A stretch of 64,000 bases of DNA, taken from positions 6,150,001 to 6,214,000 of the forward strand of contig NZ_CP046401.1 in the NCBI RefSeq assembly GCF_009762775.1, written 5' to 3'. The notes beneath the pieces are model-generated. The model was not told the DNA's origin, ran no database searches, and saw nothing but the letters and a program-made list of their open reading frames with translations. The translations under genes and the position numbers were made by a program. Of the stretch, positions 19,451 to 28,216 are shown one piece after another (positions within the stretch are counted from its first letter, which is position 1; each line of letters opens with the position of its first letter). Source of the stretch: Maribellus comscasis (GTDB taxonomy: Bacteria; Bacteroidota; Bacteroidia; Bacteroidales; Prolixibacteraceae).

Positions 19451-19606
19451 ATGTCGATAAGCGTTCGCAGGTTATACACCAATGAAAGCATTCGCTCCGA
19501 TAATGGTCGCGTTGAGCTAATGTATGGCCCATTTTATTGTTTGGAAAGTATTGACAATCGTAATTCTCAGAAAATGCAAAACACGAATTCTGAAGAAAAT
19601 ATATGA
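19451..19606 (+). pseudogene. GH127 (beta-L-arabinofuranosidase family) C-terminal remnant
   Basis: A 51-codon open stretch reads MSISVRRLYTNESIRSDNGR and then VELMYGPFYCLESIDN. This follows the GH127/DUF1680 C-terminal pattern MPxxVRRVxANExVxADxGKVALxRGPxVYCLExxDN closely. Nothing of the catalytic (alpha/alpha)6 barrel is present upstream. The frame is shifted by one base relative to the sulfatase remnant just before it. I infer that a GH127 gene once stood beside the minus-strand locus and was deleted. Confidence 0.5.
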
Positions 19607-19848
19607 TGAGAGAATAAAAGGTTATTTTGCGCTGAGCAATAGAGTGATGTATTGAATATTTAACCTGCAATTCAATTCAAAATAGAAATTCTGTCTGAAA
19701 AACATATTCAAAGTACGATGGTCAGTTTATTCAGTTAAATACAATTTTTTAACGGATTTGAAGGCTTCTGCTTTATATTGAATAATTATTGTTAAATGGT
19801 GTGTGTAAATTATCATATTTTTAAAATCAATTAATATATTTATATTAG

Positions 19849-19856
19849 TAACTTTA
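19849..19856 (+). promoter_or_regulatory. Candidate -7 box for the receptor/kinase operon
   Basis: TAACTTTA followed by TCTTCGC resembles the Bacteroidota TAnnTTTG -7 element with one mismatch in the last base. It ends 17 bases before the ATG of the first receptor gene. The region upstream is very AT-rich and no strong -33 TTTG is evident. Confidence 0.35.
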
Positions 19857-19873
19857 TCTTCGCAATCTATTGG

Positions 19874-22096
19874 ATGAAAGTCAGGATATTTTGCATACTA
19901 ATCCTTTTTCTGAAACCATTGTTATGTTCGACTCAGAATAACGACAACACCGGATATATATACAATTATTCACTCAGGGAACTGGCAAATATTAAGATTT
20001 TAACCGGCTCTATTAAGGCCGAGAAAACCAGTAGTGCGCCATCCAACATTATCATAATAACAAAACAAATGATTGAGGAACGAGGATATCAAACGCTTGT
20101 TGATATTTGTCAGGATGTTCCTGGTTTTGATTTTATGATGTATAATGATGGGAGTGGGGAATATTCGACCTACAGTATGAACAGGGGAGTGGGAGAAATT
20201 GGTAATCCAGAGGTTCTGATTATGGTTGACGGGATTATTCAGAATCAGATAAGTTATAACTGGTCGTTGTTATGGACCTATGAAAATATGTTTGCTGATA
20301 TTGAGCGTATCGAAATTATTCAGGGGCCTGGGTCGGTTATGTATGGAGCACAGGCGTTTACCGGTATAATTCACTTTATAACAAAAAAGAAATTTTCAGG
20401 TATAAATGCTCAGTCCTCAGTCGGTTCCAACAGAACTTCTGTTTTTGACGTCCATATGGGAACTCCGATCGGCGAAAATACTCATGCCTCGTTGGCGATT
20501 CATAAATACAAATCGTTGGGAGATGAAGGTATTGATCGTTACGACCCGGGCGGTTATTTCAAGAACAATAAATATCCTTCAACGATTTTGGCCGATTACG
20601 ACAGCGAAGGAAATTTTGTTGAAGATGTTCCCAATGCTTTGGCTGGGAAAGAAATTCCCGGGGGTTTTAGTACCGGAAATGACAGTTATGCATTTCGGGC
20701 AAAGATTTCGCATAAAAACAATGAAGCAGGTTTTTTTTATTCTGAATTTGATCGCGGATATTCATCGGCCAATGTGCAATACGAATACAATATTTTTAGT
20801 AAAAAAAGCAAAACGCATTACAAATCTTATCATCTTTATATTACAAATAATTCAACATTTTCGAAAAAATTAAATTTAAAATCGGATTTGGTTTTCAGGT
20901 CCACCAACATTCTTCCTGATGCTGGGTTCAGGTATCTTTACCAGTTTCCGGAATTAACAAAAAACTATGCATCCTATTCCTATCAGGGCTATCTTGAAGA
21001 AAAGCTTTTGTATGAATTCAGTCCTCAAGACTTGTTTTATTTTGGATTGAAAGCAACTGTCAGCAGGAAAAGTGAACGGATTGTTTCCTTGGGTGATTAT
21101 TCCGATTCCAATGATACTTCAGTTTCTTCCTGGGATATAGCAGAAGAAGGAGGAGGGTTAAATCAAAAAAAGATATACCCTCTTTTTTATGAGAAAGAAC
21201 TTGCTTTCTATGCTTTATATGATAAGGAATGGGGAAATAAACTGTCAAGTTCTCTAGGTCTCAGATATGATTACAGTACAGAGTTTGGAAGTATATTGAA
21301 TCCAAGATTAGCGATAGATTTTCAACCTGAAACTTTTATGGGGATTAAATTTATGTACGGAACGGCGTTCAGACAGCCTGGTATATTTGAATTAACAAGT
21401 GAGTTTAGAGGGAACCCTGAGTTAAACCCTGAGAAGATAAAAACAGGTGAAGTTGAATTCAGCGGCTTGCTGGCCAATGATAAGATTTCAATAAAAGCAA
21501 ACGTATTTTACTCTGTAATAAGTGATTTTATAGGGAAAGTTCCGGATGAGAATATGCCGTCGGGAGAACGATATGAAAATCTGGATCAGGTGAAAGTTTC
21601 AGGCGTTTCCACTTTTTTCTCAAGCCAGATAACCCAATATCTTCTGTTGTATTCAAACTACAGCTATTTAGTTGGTATTAAGCCGTCAGGAGTATATGAG
21701 ATTGAACGTACTGCCAAAAATAAACTGAACGCTGGAGTAAACCTGAAATTATTTTCAAATAAAGTTACTGCGGATTTCAGGGCAAATTATGTTGGTAAAC
21801 GAAAAGCACAGGAGACAAACCAATGGCTGCAAACATACGAAAACGGCTTCGCTCCGTCTTATCTAAAGGCCAATTTGGTGGTTTCTTATCGTTTTTTACA
21901 AAGTTTTACTGCGCAATTAATTGCGAATAATGTATTTGATGAACAGTATTATGGCGTGGGGAGGGAAACGGGATCAGGATTTGTTGATGATTATGATTAC
22001 CAAAACAATGTTAATCCTGATGGGCTTATTCCAGCTTATCATCCACAGCCCGGCAGGACTTTTTTAGTGAGTCTTTTGATTAAATTACATCAATAA
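19874..22096 (+). CDS. TonB-dependent receptor (first of pair)
   Basis: Outer-membrane receptor of 740 residues, without the carboxypeptidase-like N-domain of SusC. A signal peptide (ends LLCSTQ) is followed by a short conserved lead-in (YSLRELANIKILTGSIKAEK) and the plug: SAPSNIIIITKQMIEERGYQ, EVLIMVDGIIQN and IERIEIIQGPGSVMYGAQAF. The barrel ends with the TonB-receptor C-terminal pattern IANNVFDEQYYG...PQPGRTFLVSLLIKL. The lead-in is the type seen in receptors encoded next to YfiR-domain sensors. Only 4 bases separate it from the next receptor, and the operon continues into the kinase genes. It may act as a ligand uptake channel or as a signal transducer; the ligand is unknown. Confidence 0.92.
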   Translation: MKVRIFCILILFLKPLLCSTQNNDNTGYIYNYSLRELANIKILTGSIKAEKTSSAPSNIIIITKQMIEERGYQTLVDICQDVPGFDFMMYNDGSGEYSTYSMNRGVGEIGNPEVLIMVDGIIQNQISYNWSLLWTYENMFADIERIEIIQGPGSVMYGAQAFTGIIHFITKKKFSGINAQSSVGSNRTSVFDVHMGTPIGENTHASLAIHKYKSLGDEGIDRYDPGGYFKNNKYPSTILADYDSEGNFVEDVPNALAGKEIPGGFSTGNDSYAFRAKISHKNNEAGFFYSEFDRGYSSANVQYEYNIFSKKSKTHYKSYHLYITNNSTFSKKLNLKSDLVFRSTNILPDAGFRYLYQFPELTKNYASYSYQGYLEEKLLYEFSPQDLFYFGLKATVSRKSERIVSLGDYSDSNDTSVSSWDIAEEGGGLNQKKIYPLFYEKELAFYALYDKEWGNKLSSSLGLRYDYSTEFGSILNPRLAIDFQPETFMGIKFMYGTAFRQPGIFELTSEFRGNPELNPEKIKTGEVEFSGLLANDKISIKANVFYSVISDFIGKVPDENMPSGERYENLDQVKVSGVSTFFSSQITQYLLLYSNYSYLVGIKPSGVYEIERTAKNKLNAGVNLKLFSNKVTADFRANYVGKRKAQETNQWLQTYENGFAPSYLKANLVVSYRFLQSFTAQLIANNVFDEQYYGVGRETGSGFVDDYDYQNNVNPDGLIPAYHPQPGRTFLVSLLIKLHQ

Positions 22097-22100
22097 GAAC

Positions 22101-24083
22101 ATGGACAAATTAACAACAGCCATATATTTTTTGATAGTAACATCAGGCTTTTTATTTAGCGGCAGCCATGTTTTTTCTCAAACTGATTCCACAACATTTT
22201 ATACCAGAAGTTTATATCAATTATCTCAAACAAAAATCGCCTCTGAAAAAAAGACCGAACAAACAATCAGTAAGGCGTCGACAACAATCAGGGTGGTAAC
22301 AAAAGAACAAATTGAAGCCGGAGCTTACCTTACGCTTGAAGATATTTTGGTCGGGTTGCCGGGTTTTCAATTTCGTGACATTATGGGATTAAATAGTTAC
22401 TCATTTTTGCGCGGGCTGCCACGACAAAACAATTCAATCTTGGTTTATATTGACGGCGTTCAAATCAATGAGTTGAATTCAGGGGGATACTACGGCGGAG
22501 GACAATATAATTTGGCGAATGTAGAACGTATTGAAATTATGTATGGGCCAGCTTCTGTTATTTATGGAACAAACGCCATTTCGGGAGTAATAAATATTAT
22601 TACCAAAAACCCCGGAAAAGGGGAAAGTTTGCTGGCAAGTGTGGGAGCGGGCGCTTTTAATACATATCAAACCGACATAACATATTCAAATTCTAATGAT
22701 AGACTTGGCCTACAACTTTCTGCCATGTACAAAACCACTGAAAAGGCGAATCTGACAAATGGTAACAACGATAATTACTGGGATGATGATTTGGAGATTT
22801 TTGAAACAGATTATGCTTTTGATGCAAAACTAATTTTAAAAAACTTAACTTTTGGCGTAAATTATCAAAACAGAAGAAGTTCAACTACTTCTTATAACCC
22901 CTCCGTGAACACTATTTATAAAGGTTTTGGAACCTTGTGGAATTTACAACTTGTAAATACTTATGCAAAACATAATAAACTTTTTTCAGATAAAGTTGAA
23001 TGGAATACAACATTATATAACCGAAATGCAACTGTGTTGGCGAACTCGGTAAAGGAAGTTACTGATACCGGGCAGATTGGCTATTATCGCCCAAATAATT
23101 TGCTGGGCGTAGAAAGTTTTCTGGAAGTCAAACCATCAGAGGATTTTAGTATTGTAACAGGATTTCTGAGTCAGTATGAGAATTTGGCAAAAGGGTATTC
23201 AACAACAAGTAGTAATGAATATTATATTCAACCTCGAAAACCAAAATCTCCGGATCAAACCAGTGATTTTTTAGCAGGAATTTTTTTACAACTGGATTAT
23301 AGTTTTCAGAAATACTGGCAATTTACAGTTGGCTCGCGATATGAATACAGCACAAGTTACAGGGAAGTATTTACACCAAGAGCTTCTCTTCTTTTTAATA
23401 AAAATAAATACAGCGGGAAATTGATTTTTGCTCAAGCATTCAGGGCTCCCAAACCATGGGATTTTACTGATGGGATCGGGAATCCTGGTTTGGATCCTGA
23501 GAAATTCAGATCCTTTGAAATTTCAAATACGCTTTTTATCACGGATAATTTTAAAACTGATTTGCAAATTTATTACAATAGACTGTACAATGGAATTGTG
23601 AAAGTGTACGCTGCCGATAATGCTGATTTCTATTGGAATAATAGCGGAAATACTGAAACAAAAGGTATGGAGTTGAGTACTAATCTGGTACACAACAATG
23701 TTAATTTTTTTGGCAGTTACACCTATAATTTAACTGCCGATAAAAATGGTGAGCAAGTAGCCGAAATTGCTCCCCACACCGGGGTACTGGGAGCTAATTA
23801 CTCATTTTCCAAACATTTAAACGTCGGATTACGAACTTTTTATTTTGGGAAACGTAAAAATCCAAAAGTTATAAAGGCGACAAACAGTGAATACATCGAA
23901 CCGGCGGTTGTTGTTGACCTGAACATTTCTCTGTTGAATTACAAAAATAAAAACATACAGTTTGTTTTAAAAAACCTGACGAACAAAGAATATTATCATA
24001 CATCGAATTTAATACCAGACAGATACAGACAAGCTCAAAGATTTTTTTTATTAAAGCTCTCTTATAAAATAGAAAAATTATGA
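22101..24083 (+). CDS. TonB-dependent receptor (second of pair)
   Basis: Outer-membrane receptor of 660 residues that parallels the preceding one: signal peptide (ends HVFSQ), lead-in YQLSQTKIASEKKTEQTISK, and plug segments STTIRVVTKEQIEAGAYLTL, SILVYIDGVQIN and VERIEIMYGPASVIYGTNAI. The barrel ends with VLKNLTNKEYYHTSNLIPDR and QRFFLLKLSYKI. It is about 80 residues shorter than its neighbour and clearly diverged, so the pair is not a recent duplication. Its stop overlaps the start of the YfiR-kinase gene by 4 bases (ATGA), implying translational coupling between receptor and kinase. This is strong context evidence that the two work together. Confidence 0.92.
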   Translation: MDKLTTAIYFLIVTSGFLFSGSHVFSQTDSTTFYTRSLYQLSQTKIASEKKTEQTISKASTTIRVVTKEQIEAGAYLTLEDILVGLPGFQFRDIMGLNSYSFLRGLPRQNNSILVYIDGVQINELNSGGYYGGGQYNLANVERIEIMYGPASVIYGTNAISGVINIITKNPGKGESLLASVGAGAFNTYQTDITYSNSNDRLGLQLSAMYKTTEKANLTNGNNDNYWDDDLEIFETDYAFDAKLILKNLTFGVNYQNRRSSTTSYNPSVNTIYKGFGTLWNLQLVNTYAKHNKLFSDKVEWNTTLYNRNATVLANSVKEVTDTGQIGYYRPNNLLGVESFLEVKPSEDFSIVTGFLSQYENLAKGYSTTSSNEYYIQPRKPKSPDQTSDFLAGIFLQLDYSFQKYWQFTVGSRYEYSTSYREVFTPRASLLFNKNKYSGKLIFAQAFRAPKPWDFTDGIGNPGLDPEKFRSFEISNTLFITDNFKTDLQIYYNRLYNGIVKVYAADNADFYWNNSGNTETKGMELSTNLVHNNVNFFGSYTYNLTADKNGEQVAEIAPHTGVLGANYSFSKHLNVGLRTFYFGKRKNPKVIKATNSEYIEPAVVVDLNISLLNYKNKNIQFVLKNLTNKEYYHTSNLIPDRYRQAQRFFLLKLSYKIEKL

Positions 24084-26092
24084 TCAAAACGGGAATTTAT
24101 ATTTTCATATTATCACTGACAACACTGCTTATTGTTGCGCCTCCAGTTTTTGGTCAGGTCGATCGTAGTCAGGTTTTAGGCGCATATGTTTATAATTTTG
24201 CCAAATTATCAACTTCTCCCAAACAAAAAGCATTTTCTACATACACTATCGTGCTGGTTTCAGAAAAACAAGGTATTGTTCAGGAATTTAATAATATGGC
24301 AAAAAATATAAAAGTTGGAGAAAAAGATATTCGTTTAATACATCAACCGGATGGCAGGAATATTGACTATAAAAGTGTCTGTCTGATTTTTATTGGTAGT
24401 GACAAAATTTCTCTGTATCCAAAAATTTTTACCGAAAGCAAAAGTTTTGAAGTTCTCTTGGTAGGCGAAAATATTGAGGATAAAAGTAAGATCGTTTTCA
24501 ATTTGTATGAAACGAACGAAGGCAAGATGCTTTTTGAAATGAACAAAGGGAATATTTATAGTCGTAAGATTGAAATCAATGATGAAATTTTGCTAATGGG
24601 AGGAGCAGAAGTCGATTTAATTGATCTGTATCTCCAGTCTCAAAGAAAACTGGACAGCGCCGAGAATCAACTGGAAATTACTGAACAACGACTAAAGTTT
24701 CTAACAGCTGATTTAAATAGTGTAAACAAGCAGGTGAAAGATGCGGAGCAAACGATATCTCGGCACCGAAATGAAATTCAAAAACAAAATGAGCTTATTG
24801 AACTTCAGCAAAAACAACGGGATCAACTGACGTCAGATATTGAAGGATTTAGACAGCAATCTGATATCCAAAAACAAACATTACTCCGAAATGAGCAGGA
24901 GTTGGAATCATTTAATGACAGCCTTTTAAACGCTCAGGAAAAGATGCTTGACTATCAGAACGAGATAGGTGAGAACAAACTGTTTTTGAGTGAGCAACAA
25001 GCCGAAATAGACGAACAGGAAGAAATATTATCTGAAAAAAATGTGGTTATCGAAAAACAACGCGCTGTTGTAATTTTTTTTATTATCGGCACAACCATCA
25101 CATCCATTCTTTTACTGCTTCTTTTTAAAAGCTATCGCGACAAAAAAAAGAAAAACCAACTTCTGGAGCAACAAAAAGAAGAAATTTCAGATCAAAACAA
25201 AGAGCTCGAGAATAATAAAAGAACGATTTTGACAATTAACAGGGAATTAAATGATAAGAATCAGGAATTAACTGCCTCTCTTAAGGAGATCAAAGAGATT
25301 CAGGAGCAACTGGTTGAATCGAAAAAGATGGCTTCACTGGGGGTGTTGTCGGCTGGTATAGCCCATGAAATAAATAATCCAATCAATTTTGTTTATGCAG
25401 GCATCAATAGTCTGTTGCGCGATTTTGAAGATATACAGCCAATTATTGATGAAGTGAGCAACCTGGATTTTAACAACGATAACCTTGAAGAGAAGATTAA
25501 AAGGATTCAACTGTTAAAAAAGGAAAACTACTTTGACGATGCGATTGAAGCGATTCCTGAAATTATCAATGATATAAAATTGGGTGCTGATCGTACTGCT
25601 GAAATTGTAAAAGGACTGAGAAATTTTTCACGAATGGATAAAGGCGTCCTGGAGCATCTGGATATTAATGAAAGCCTTGATATGTCATTACTGCTCTTGA
25701 AAAACAAGTATAAAAATCATGTTAAAATTGTAAAGGACTATGATAAGGAATTGCCTGTTCTGGGGTGTTATCCCGGTAAGATAAATCAGGCCTTATTAAA
25801 TATACTTTCAAACGCAATTGATGCTATCTCGGAGTCCGGGAGAATTTGGCTGAAAACTTTCAAACAAGATAATGAAATAGTTATTTCGATAAAAGATAGT
25901 GGTGCTGGCATTTCAGATGAGTTGAAAGAAAAAATATTCGATCCGTTTTTTACAACCAAGCCCGTAGGGAAGGGGACAGGATTAGGGCTTTCGATTACTT
26001 ATGGAATTATCAATGATCATAGAGGAAGAATAAAGGTAAATTCTGACAAGGGAGAAGGAACCGAGTTTTTGATTTTTTTGCCGGTAGTTTAA
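24080..26092 (+). CDS. Sensor histidine kinase with N-terminal YfiR-like (DUF4154) domain
   Basis: Protein of 670 residues with this order: signal peptide (ends PVFGQ); YfiR-like periplasmic domain, about 27-190 ([15 protein letters not shown] at the start, [15 protein letters not shown] at the end); long coiled coil, about 195-325; one membrane helix, about 330-350 ([20 protein letters not shown]); second coiled coil to about 415; HisKA with His429 in [13 protein letters not shown]; HATPase with [19 protein letters not shown] and [15 protein letters not shown]. In Pseudomonas, YfiR is a separate periplasmic regulator of a diguanylate cyclase; here the domain is built into a kinase. The two coiled coils flanking the membrane look suited to passing a periplasmic signal inward. 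It overlaps the upstream receptor gene by 4 bases. Confidence 0.9.
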   Translation: MIKTGIYIFILSLTTLLIVAPPVFGQVDRSQVLGAYVYNFAKLSTSPKQKAFSTYTIVLVSEKQGIVQEFNNMAKNIKVGEKDIRLIHQPDGRNIDYKSVCLIFIGSDKISLYPKIFTESKSFEVLLVGENIEDKSKIVFNLYETNEGKMLFEMNKGNIYSRKIEINDEILLMGGAEVDLIDLYLQSQRKLDSAENQLEITEQRLKFLTADLNSVNKQVKDAEQTISRHRNEIQKQNELIELQQKQRDQLTSDIEGFRQQSDIQKQTLLRNEQELESFNDSLLNAQEKMLDYQNEIGENKLFLSEQQAEIDEQEEILSEKNVVIEKQRAVVIFFIIGTTITSILLLLLFKSYRDKKKKNQLLEQQKEEISDQNKELENNKRTILTINRELNDKNQELTASLKEIKEIQEQLVESKKMASLGVLSAGIAHEINNPINFVYAGINSLLRDFEDIQPIIDEVSNLDFNNDNLEEKIKRIQLLKKENYFDDAIEAIPEIINDIKLGADRTAEIVKGLRNFSRMDKGVLEHLDINESLDMSLLLLKNKYKNHVKIVKDYDKELPVLGCYPGKINQALLNILSNAIDAISESGRIWLKTFKQDNEIVISIKDSGAGISDELKEKIFDPFFTTKPVGKGTGLGLSITYGIINDHRGRIKVNSDKGEGTEFLIFLPVV

Positions 26093-26121
26093 TTTGAATA
26101 AAAAGATTAATTTATATCGAT

Positions 26122-26493
26122 ATGAAATTCAAGATATTATATGTTGATGACGAAAGAAGTAATCTGAGGATTTTCAAAGACTCATTTCGAAGAGATTATG
26201 AAATTTTTGTTGCAGAATCTGGTTTTGAAGCATTAAAATTGTTAAAGAACCATATGGTAGATTTGGTTATAACAGACCAGCGGATGCCTGGGATGACAGG
26301 GGTGGAGTTACTAAAGGAAATAACAGAAAAATATGATGATATTCCTCCCAGTAGAGTTATTTTATCCGGTTATGCCGAAGATGACGATATAAAAAGAGCT
26401 TTTGCAGAATTTCGTTTATCAAAGTTTATCCCCAAACCCTGGAATTATGAAGAACTAAAAAATATTATATCAAGTTCAATTCAGAATGATTAA
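26122..26493 (+). CDS. Stand-alone response regulator receiver (REC) protein
   Basis: CheY-size receiver of 123 residues without an output domain. The acidic pocket is YVDDE (Asp9/Asp10), the phospho-acceptor is Asp52 in VITDQRMPGMTG, Ser follows in ILSGYAE, and the conserved Lys is in FIPKPW. The opening DDERSNLRIFKDSFRRDYE closely matches that of the hybrid kinase encoded downstream, indicating paralogous receivers. It lies 29 bases after the YfiR-kinase gene and is the natural phosphate acceptor from it, perhaps passing phosphate onward to the hybrid or acting by protein contact. Confidence 0.92.
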   Translation: MKFKILYVDDERSNLRIFKDSFRRDYEIFVAESGFEALKLLKNHMVDLVITDQRMPGMTGVELLKEITEKYDDIPPSRVILSGYAEDDDIKRAFAEFRLSKFIPKPWNYEELKNIISSSIQND

Positions 26494-26554
26494 ATTGGCT
26501 GAAAGAAAAAACCTTGTTTGTAAAGTGCCCGGAAAAAATTAAACTCAAACTCAA

Positions 26555-28126
26555 ATGGAAAAATACAACTTACTTTATGTCGACGACGAACCCAGCAACC
26601 TAAGAGTTTTTAAAGATACGTACAGACGAAAATATAATGTTTATACAGCAACATCAGCAAAAGAGGGAATGATGCTGATGGAAGAACATCATATCGACTT
26701 GATTTTGAGTGATCAGCGTATGCCTGAAATGACAGGAGTTGAATTGCTGAGATATTCTTTAGAGAAGTTTCCTAAAATAAATCGAATTCTTATTACCGGA
26801 TATTCCGATATAAATGCGGTAGAGGATGCGGTTAATCAGGCGAGAATCTTCCAATATATTCAAAAGCCATGGAGTGAAAAGTCGTTATCAGGAGTTATTG
26901 ATGATGCTTTGAGAATATACCAGCTTGAAAAAGAAAATGCACAACAAAAAATTGAATTGCAGAGAGCAAAAGAAAAAGCAGAAGAAAGTGATATGCTCAA
27001 AACGGAATTCCTCCATAATCTTTCTCACGAAATTCGTACACCTTTAAACGGAATATATGGTTTTGCGCAGATACTTGATTCCGATACGGTAACTGCAGAA
27101 GAGAGAAAAAACTATATCAGGATAATCCAAAACTCTTCAAATCAACTGATAAAAATAGTGAGTGCTATTTTAGAATTTTCAAAGCTGATTACAGACCAGG
27201 TTACCATTGAGACGCAGGAAATTTCTTTAAATGATTTGTTTTCAGAGCTTTTTTATGTTTTCGAACTTAAAGCGGAGAAAAAGCATATTAAATTTGATTT
27301 GGAGCCTGGGCTGAGTAACGAAGAGTGTTTTATTAAAATCGATAGAACAAAGTTGTATCAGATATTAAGTAATATTCTTGATAATGCATTTAAGTATACA
27401 GAAGATGGTTTTGTTGTATTTGGGTATAAGGTAAGAAACGACAAAATCAGAATTTATATCAAAGATTCAGGTGTTGGTATTCATGCTGATAATCAGCGAT
27501 TTATTTTTGAGCGATTTTCGCAGGAAGAAAGATATTTATCAAATAAATGGGGTGGACTTGGATTGGGGCTATCCATTGCACAGGAAAACGCAAAGTTGAT
27601 TGATGCTTCCATTTCATTAACTTCAAAAAAGGGAGAGGGGGCTGTCTTTTATGTCGATATACCCTACCTGCCGGCAAGTTCTTCGGAGCAGACAATTACA
27701 CTTGATTTTAAAAATGCAACTCCGCGTAGCAGTAATAAATATAAGATTCTTATTGTTGAAGATGAGGAAGTAAACTTGTATTTTTTAGATGTTTTAATAA
27801 AAAAAATTATCGCGTCTGATACAACAATTCTTCACGCGTACAATGGAAAGGAAGCGTTGGATGTATGTAAGTCGAACAGCGATATAAACGTTATCCTCAT
27901 GGATATTAAAATGCCTATTATGGATGGTTACGAAGCCACAAAAAAAATAAAGGAAATTATGCCACATATTCCTATTATCGCTCAAACAGCTTATTCTACA
28001 AATGAAGACAGGCACAAAGCAGAAACTGCTGGCTGCGATGATTTTATTTCTAAACCAATAAACAAATTTAAATTGAAGAAAATATTTTCACTTCATTTAA
28101 CAAGCAACTTTGGAAATAACAAGTAA
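26555..28126 (+). CDS. Hybrid histidine kinase, REC-HisKA-HATPase-REC
   Basis: Soluble signalling protein of 523 residues with no signal peptide or membrane helix. The N-terminal receiver (about 5-120) has phospho-acceptor Asp53 in LILSDQRMPEMTG. A short coiled linker leads to HisKA with His158 in NLSHEIRTPLNG, and HATPase (about 265-370) follows with ILSNILDNAFKYT, DSGVGI and GGLGLGLSIAQ. The second receiver (about 400-520) has Asp450 in VILMDIKMPIMDG. The arrangement suits a phosphorelay in which the YfiR-kinase phosphorylates the first receiver and so controls the second kinase. No HTH, GGDEF or other effector follows, so the final target must be encoded elsewhere. It begins 61 bases after the stand-alone receiver. 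Confidence 0.92.
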   Translation: MEKYNLLYVDDEPSNLRVFKDTYRRKYNVYTATSAKEGMMLMEEHHIDLILSDQRMPEMTGVELLRYSLEKFPKINRILITGYSDINAVEDAVNQARIFQYIQKPWSEKSLSGVIDDALRIYQLEKENAQQKIELQRAKEKAEESDMLKTEFLHNLSHEIRTPLNGIYGFAQILDSDTVTAEERKNYIRIIQNSSNQLIKIVSAILEFSKLITDQVTIETQEISLNDLFSELFYVFELKAEKKHIKFDLEPGLSNEECFIKIDRTKLYQILSNILDNAFKYTEDGFVVFGYKVRNDKIRIYIKDSGVGIHADNQRFIFERFSQEERYLSNKWGGLGLGLSIAQENAKLIDASISLTSKKGEGAVFYVDIPYLPASSSEQTITLDFKNATPRSSNKYKILIVEDEEVNLYFLDVLIKKIIASDTTILHAYNGKEALDVCKSNSDINVILMDIKMPIMDGYEATKKIKEIMPHIPIIAQTAYSTNEDRHKAETAGCDDFISKPINKFKLKKIFSLHLTSNFGNNK

Positions 28127-28216
28127 AAAGGATTTATAAGGTTTATATATAATATTCCCTTTGGTTGAGTGTTGCTTCGCTTTTTGAGCTGTCCGTGTAA
28201 AACAAAAAGCAAATAA

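Larger units (their letters stand above)
18774..19848. other. Intergenic scar between the regulator and the receptor cluster
   Basis: Apart from the two gene remnants and the inverted repeat listed separately, this roughly 1-kb stretch shows no credible gene on either strand. It is AT-rich. The open frame at 19398-19670 on the minus strand covers the remnants antisense and has no recognisable protein features. Confidence 0.6.

Noticed and set aside
28179..28210. 8-bp inverted repeat GCTTTTTG/CAAAAAGC between convergent genes
   Set aside because: The stem is AT-rich with a 16-base loop and no U-tract; too weak to call a terminator.
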